From the NCBI RefSeq assembly GCF_006740045.1, contig NZ_AP019749.1:1693001-1757000 (forward strand): a stretch of DNA of 64,000 nucleotides, written 5' to 3'. This DNA is from Comamonas terrigena NBRC 13299 (GTDB lineage: Bacteria; Pseudomonadota; Gammaproteobacteria; Burkholderiales; Burkholderiaceae_C). This document shows, one piece after another, positions 60,499-64,000 of this stretch. How positions within the stretch are numbered: position 1 is the first letter of the stretch; every line of letters starts with the position of its first letter. The translations under genes and the position numbers were made by a program. The notes below the pieces were generated by a model. It had not been told where the DNA came from. It saw only the letters and a program-made list of their open reading frames with translations, and made no database searches.

Positions 60499-61147
60499 AC
60501 TGCGCTCCAAGAGGGGGCTGCTGAAGGTGTGGACTAGAAAAAGCTGCCCGCCCAGTGGCACAAACGGCCTTGCGAGCCCGTACGCCGCGAAACGCGCCAT
60601 CGACCGCTCCATGCTTATGGGGGGCGCCTGTTCAGGGCAGGCAACGTTCCACGCTGGTGTTGGTCGCTGCTGTTGTTGCTGCTCAGGCGCTGGAGCGGGA
60701 AGGACTCTGCCCAGCCAGCAGCCACCATCTACAGAACCCGCTGCTAGCACGGCTTGTGGACGGATGCAGCCGACGCCGTCGGCGGCCACCAGCGGACTGG
60801 GCGGCGATCGCCGGCGCAGGCGTGCACTCCACCAAAATGCGCAGCGGGCACTCTGCAGGCTGGCTACAGCGCGAGCAGATGCTCGCAATCCATCTCTGAT
60901 TGGCTTGCTCCATAGCCTGCAACCCTGCCTGCCCTAGGCTTGGGGGAAGGATATGGGGGGCGTGGCGCTATGGCAATCTGCACTGCTCGCGCGTGCGGTT
61001 GCCCGTGGATAATGGAAACTCGAATAGAGCGGGTTGGACAGCGCGGGCAGCCTGGGGAACGACTCTGGGTGCAGAGGCCTTTTCAGTGGTCTGGACCCGG
61101 GCAGCTTGTTGTTTCTTTCCTGTATGCAAGAGATCATCTAGCCATCC
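60499..61147. other. Long intergenic region without a recognisable gene
   Basis: About 650 bases between the thioesterase and the efflux operon. Open frames exist in most phases because of high GC but none has a ribosome site, conserved sequence or normal composition. It presumably contains the efflux operon promoter; GATAAT near 61012 is a possible -10 box. Confidence 0.5.
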
Positions 61148-62563
61148 ATGAAATTCAGCCGCTTTCCCCTGACCTTGTGCCTGCTGGTGATGGCGGCGTC
61201 GCCAGCCAAGTCACAGACGGTTCACAACGCGATGAGCTTCGAGCAGGCCAGGGCGGCGTTCCTGGAACGGTCGGAGCAATTGGCTGCATCGATCAAGTCG
61301 GTGGACAGTGCCCGTTTGCGCCGGGAAGGCATGGAGGGGCTTGGCGGACCTTCGGTCTCCATCACCGGCATGGCGTATCGCTATTCGGCCAATGTCGACG
61401 TGGATCTGGATCCCGCACGGCGTGCGCTCGGTAACGGTATCTCGCTTTTGCCGCCCCAACTGGGCGGCGCGGTCGCGCAATTGCCCAGCCTGCCGAGCAA
61501 CTACGATCTGCAGCGCAAGAGCAATGTAGGCTCGGCCAGCCTGGCCGCCGTCTGGCCTGTCTATATAGGGGGACTGGGCGACGCCGTACGCGGCGAACTG
61601 GATGCCATGACCGACGAAGCGGTTGCCGATGCGGCCAGCAGTCGTGCGCAGCTTCAGACCCTGCTGGTGCAGCGTTACTTCACGGCGCAACTGGCCGATC
61701 GGAATGCGTCTTTGCGCCGCCGCGCCCTGGAAGGCGTTCGGGCGCATGATGACGCGGCCCAGCGCATGCTCAAGGCCGGCGTTATTTCCCAGGTCGAACG
61801 CCTGCAAGCCAGTGCAGCCCTGGCCGACGCCCAGCAGCAGTCGCGCAAGGCCGATGACGATGCCCGGCTGGCACACAGTGCGCTGGCGCGGACGGTGCAT
61901 GCCGGCGCTGCGGTGCGCCCCAGCTCCCCTTTGTTTGTCAGCAGTGAAGCCTTGCCGCCGCTGCTGCAGTTTCTGGATTCCGCACTGAACCATCACCCTG
62001 GGCTCAGCCAGGTCGCGGCCAAGCAGCGTCAGGCCGCTTCGCTGCACGATGCATCCGAGGCGCTGCGCAAGCCGCAGGTTCTGGCCTTTGGCCTGCGCGA
62101 GGTGAATACCACGGGCAAGCCCAGCTGGGTCGCGGGTGTGGCGGTGCGCTGGACGCTGTGGGACAGCATTGACCGCGACAAGCTTTCGGCGGCAGGCCTG
62201 CGCAAGGTGGAGCAGGCCGAGCTGATGGATGCCCAGGTGCGCTCCGACATCGGATTGCTGGTCGAGAAGAACTGGCTTGCCGTGGAACAGTCGCGCACCC
62301 AGTACCTGGCAGGACAGGCCCAGGAAAATCTGGCGCGTGAACTGCTTCGCCTGCGCCAGGCGGGCCTGAAAGAGGGCACCAGCACCACACTCGACCTGAT
62401 TGATGCGCAGCTCAATCTTGCCAAGGTGCAGACGGAACGCGCCTTGGTGGCCAACCAGTATGTGCAGGCTCTGGCCGCCCTGCTGGAGAGCACGGGGCAG
62501 AGCGACGAATTCAGCCGCTACATGGCACGTGCCGACATTCAGATCACCGCAGACACACCATGA
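61148..62563 (+). CDS. TolC-family outer-membrane efflux protein
   Basis: A 471-aa outer-membrane factor with a signal peptide (MKFSRFPLTLCLLVMAASPAKS) and two copies of the long alpha-barrel helices characteristic of TolC/OprM, for example AQRMLKAGVISQVERLQASAALADAQQQSRKADDD (quoted in part) and ELLRLRQAGLKEGTSTTLDLIDAQLNLAKVQ. No lipobox Cys near the signal cut. First gene of an efflux operon: its TGA overlaps the ATG of the HlyD gene by four bases (ATGA). Confidence 0.92.
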   Translation: MKFSRFPLTLCLLVMAASPAKSQTVHNAMSFEQARAAFLERSEQLAASIKSVDSARLRREGMEGLGGPSVSITGMAYRYSANVDVDLDPARRALGNGISLLPPQLGGAVAQLPSLPSNYDLQRKSNVGSASLAAVWPVYIGGLGDAVRGELDAMTDEAVADAASSRAQLQTLLVQRYFTAQLADRNASLRRRALEGVRAHDDAAQRMLKAGVISQVERLQASAALADAQQQSRKADDDARLAHSALARTVHAGAAVRPSSPLFVSSEALPPLLQFLDSALNHHPGLSQVAAKQRQAASLHDASEALRKPQVLAFGLREVNTTGKPSWVAGVAVRWTLWDSIDRDKLSAAGLRKVEQAELMDAQVRSDIGLLVEKNWLAVEQSRTQYLAGQAQENLARELLRLRQAGLKEGTSTTLDLIDAQLNLAKVQTERALVANQYVQALAALLESTGQSDEFSRYMARADIQITADTP

Positions 62564-63609
62564 ACACACCTGAACCTGCCTCTTCTGCCGCAAGCCCTGG
62601 CCCCATGGTCAGAAAGCCCAAGCGGCCGCCTGTTGCGGCGCTGCTTGCCGTGGCTGCGGTGCTGATCTTCATCGTCTGGGGGTTCTGGCAGTCTGCCCAG
62701 CCTGCTGCTCCATTCTTCCAGGGACAGATGGAGGCGCGTGAATCCGATATTGCAGCCAAGGTCACCGCGCGTATCTCCAAGGTGCATGTGACCGAGGGGC
62801 AGCGTATCCAGCCTGGCGATCTGCTGGTGGAAATGGACAGCCCGGAGGTGCAGGCCAAGCTGGCACAGGCCCAGGCTGCGCGTGATGCGGCCCAGGCCGT
62901 GGCCACCAAGGCCAGCAACGGTGCGCGTCCAGAGGAAGTGCAGATGGCGCGCCTGGGCTGGGAGCGTGCCCAGGCGGCGGCGAGTCTGGCCAAGACTTCG
63001 TACGACCGGGTGCAGAGCCTGTTCAACCAAGGCCTGGTTTCCGCCCAGAAACGCGACGAAGCGCTGACGAACTGGCGTGCTTCGGATGCGCAGGCACGCG
63101 CCGCCAAGGCCCAATACGACATGGCGGCCAGCGGCGCGCGTGCGGAAGACAAAAGCGCAGCGGCCGCGCAGGTGCGCCAGGTCGATGGTGTCATCGCGGA
63201 AGCCAAGGCCGCTGAAGCTGAAACCCAGTTGCGCAGCCCGGTGGGCGGAGAGGTGGCGAATGTGCTGGCCAAGCAGGGCGAGCTTTCGCCCCAGGGCGTT
63301 GCGGTGGTGACGGTGGTGGACCTGAGCGACCAGTGGCTGGTGCTCCATGTGCGGGAGGACCAGCTGCAGCGCTTTGCCATGAAAAGCCGCTTTACCGGTC
63401 GGTTGCCGGCGCTGGGAAACCGGCAGGCCGAGTTCGAGGTGAGCTTTCTCGGCGTACTGCCGGACTTTGCCACCTGGCGCACCACGCGTGGCAGCCAGGG
63501 TTTTGATGCGCGTACCTTCGAAGTGAGAGCCAAGCCGGTTCAGGTGATCGACGGTGCGCGCCCAGGCATGAGCGTGATCGTCGAAGGGGCTGCCGGAGCG
63601 GGTGCATGA
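62560..63609 (+). CDS. HlyD-family periplasmic adaptor
   Basis: A 349-aa membrane-fusion protein with one N-terminal helix (PPVAALLAVAAVLIFIVWGFW), a biotinyl-like domain (ARESDIAAKVTARISKVHVTEGQRIQPGDLLVEM), a long coiled hairpin (KLAQAQAARDAAQAV ... ARAEDKSAAAAQVRQ, quoted in part) and a barrel domain (QLRSPVGGEVANVLAKQGE). It joins the inner-membrane transporter to TolC. Coupled at both ends by ATGA overlaps. Confidence 0.92.
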   Translation: MNTPEPASSAASPGPMVRKPKRPPVAALLAVAAVLIFIVWGFWQSAQPAAPFFQGQMEARESDIAAKVTARISKVHVTEGQRIQPGDLLVEMDSPEVQAKLAQAQAARDAAQAVATKASNGARPEEVQMARLGWERAQAAASLAKTSYDRVQSLFNQGLVSAQKRDEALTNWRASDAQARAAKAQYDMAASGARAEDKSAAAAQVRQVDGVIAEAKAAEAETQLRSPVGGEVANVLAKQGELSPQGVAVVTVVDLSDQWLVLHVREDQLQRFAMKSRFTGRLPALGNRQAEFEVSFLGVLPDFATWRTTRGSQGFDARTFEVRAKPVQVIDGARPGMSVIVEGAAGAGA

Positions 63610-64000
63610 GTGTGCTGACCGCCAGCTTGCGCCGTGAATGGGGCCGGCTGCGGGCGAGTCCCTGGGACTGGGCCATGGTCAGCTGGGTGCCCATGCTGGT
63701 GCTTGCGCTGATGTGCTGGATTTTTTCGGCGGGCCAGCCATATCGCCTGCCCATTGCCGTCTGGAGCGAAGACAGCTCTGCGCTGTCGCGCCAGCTGGTG
63801 CGCATGCTGCAGGCCACTCCCGGGCTGGAAGTGCGCCAGACCGTGCTCAACCGGGAAGAGGCAGCGGATGCGTTGCTACGCAGGGAGGTCTACGGGGTGG
63901 TCCATATTCCTCTGGATCTGGAGACCCATGTCAAGCAGGGGCGTGGCGGCGCGGTGACCTTGCTGCACAACGCACAGTTGGCCACGGCATCCAGTCTGCT
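63606..64000 (+). CDS. ABC-2 type permease (YhhJ-like), cut by window end
   Basis: The first 131 codons are present. ATG 63606 overlaps the HlyD stop. One helix is visible near residues 25-45 (WAMVSWVPMLVLALMCWIF), followed by a large periplasmic loop (RLPIAVWSEDSSALSRQLVRMLQATPG, quoted in part), the layout of ABC-2 permeases that work with HlyD and TolC proteins. The ATPase gene is expected downstream, outside the window. Substrate unknown. Confidence 0.82.
   Translation, partial: MSVLTASLRREWGRLRASPWDWAMVSWVPMLVLALMCWIFSAGQPYRLPIAVWSEDSSALSRQLVRMLQATPGLEVRQTVLNREEAADALLRREVYGVVHIPLDLETHVKQGRGGAVTLLHNAQLATASSL

Noticed and set aside
60467..60937. 156-codon plus-strand frame after the thioesterase
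   Set aside because: Begins inside the thioesterase gene and is Cys/Arg-rich with no homology pattern.

Overview
The window is a dense chromosomal segment of a high-GC betaproteobacterium, most likely family Comamonadaceae (Comamonas/Delftia/Acidovorax group). The basis is strongly G/C-biased third codon positions, a NAD-free housekeeping mix typical of the family (TRAP dicarboxylate-type transporter, PrpC/AcnD/PrpF methylcitrate branch with a ScfR-type regulator, short H-NS protein, 3-mercaptopropionate/cysteine dioxygenase) and proteins such as RlmD, MetE and NemA that read like Burkholderiales orthologues. No phage, insertion sequence, rRNA or CRISPR array is seen.

Layout. 1-5.5 kb: ECF41-type sigma factor cut by the window edge, rlmD, a small lipoprotein, an SH3b protein, and the hydroxymethylpyrimidine transporter cytX under a TPP riboswitch. 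5.8-8 kb: tRNA-Pro(GGG), a small SSB-like OB-fold protein, an orphan MetQ-type binding protein. 8.5-12 kb: a three-gene TRAP transporter (dctP, dctQ, dctM) followed by initiator tRNA-fMet and strong terminators. 12-16 kb: stress-type small proteins (glycine-zipper protein, a frameshifted 84-aa protein, a bacterioferritin-like protein), a 494-aa orphan protein and a thiol dioxygenase. 16-21 kb: small hypotheticals, a PAS-GGDEF diguanylate cyclase, H-NS. 21-25 kb: usp-terC-usp set divergent from an nhaR-like regulator. 25-27 kb: lower-GC patch with a DUF2750 protein and an orphan. 27.7-31.7 kb: OsmC-like protein, metE (frameshifted in this sequence) and its divergent activator metR.

31.7-40 kb: propionate (2-methylcitrate) catabolism: prpC-gntR-acnD-prpF and an isocitrate lyase/PEP mutase-family lyase on the minus strand, with a ScfR/RamB-type regulator divergent from prpC and a cluster of TTGCGAA repeats between them. 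40-52 kb: an esterase, a LysR regulator divergent from a serine hydrolase-MFS pair, a membrane diguanylate cyclase, a nimT/nimR-like divergent pair, a MocR regulator and a strongly low-GC orphan gene with an attenuator-like leader. 52-61 kb: marR-alkD-DUF6616 operon, a streptomycin/hydroxyurea-kinase-like gene, a quinone-oxidoreductase-like enzyme, an 8-bp tandem repeat array, SDR, nemA with divergent tetR, and a marR/thioesterase divergent pair with tandem palindromes. 61-64 kb: start of a TolC-HlyD-ABC2 efflux operon, cut by the window end.

Two themes stand out. First, many operons are paired with a divergently transcribed regulator and clear inverted or direct repeats between them (metE/metR, prpC/scfR, nemA/tetR, paaI-like/marR). 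Second, three genes (12.8 kb, 30.6 kb, 44.7 kb) each need a single-base correction in or beside a G/C run to restore the family sequence; this may be sequencing error or real decay/phase variation and should be settled from reads before those genes are called pseudogenes.
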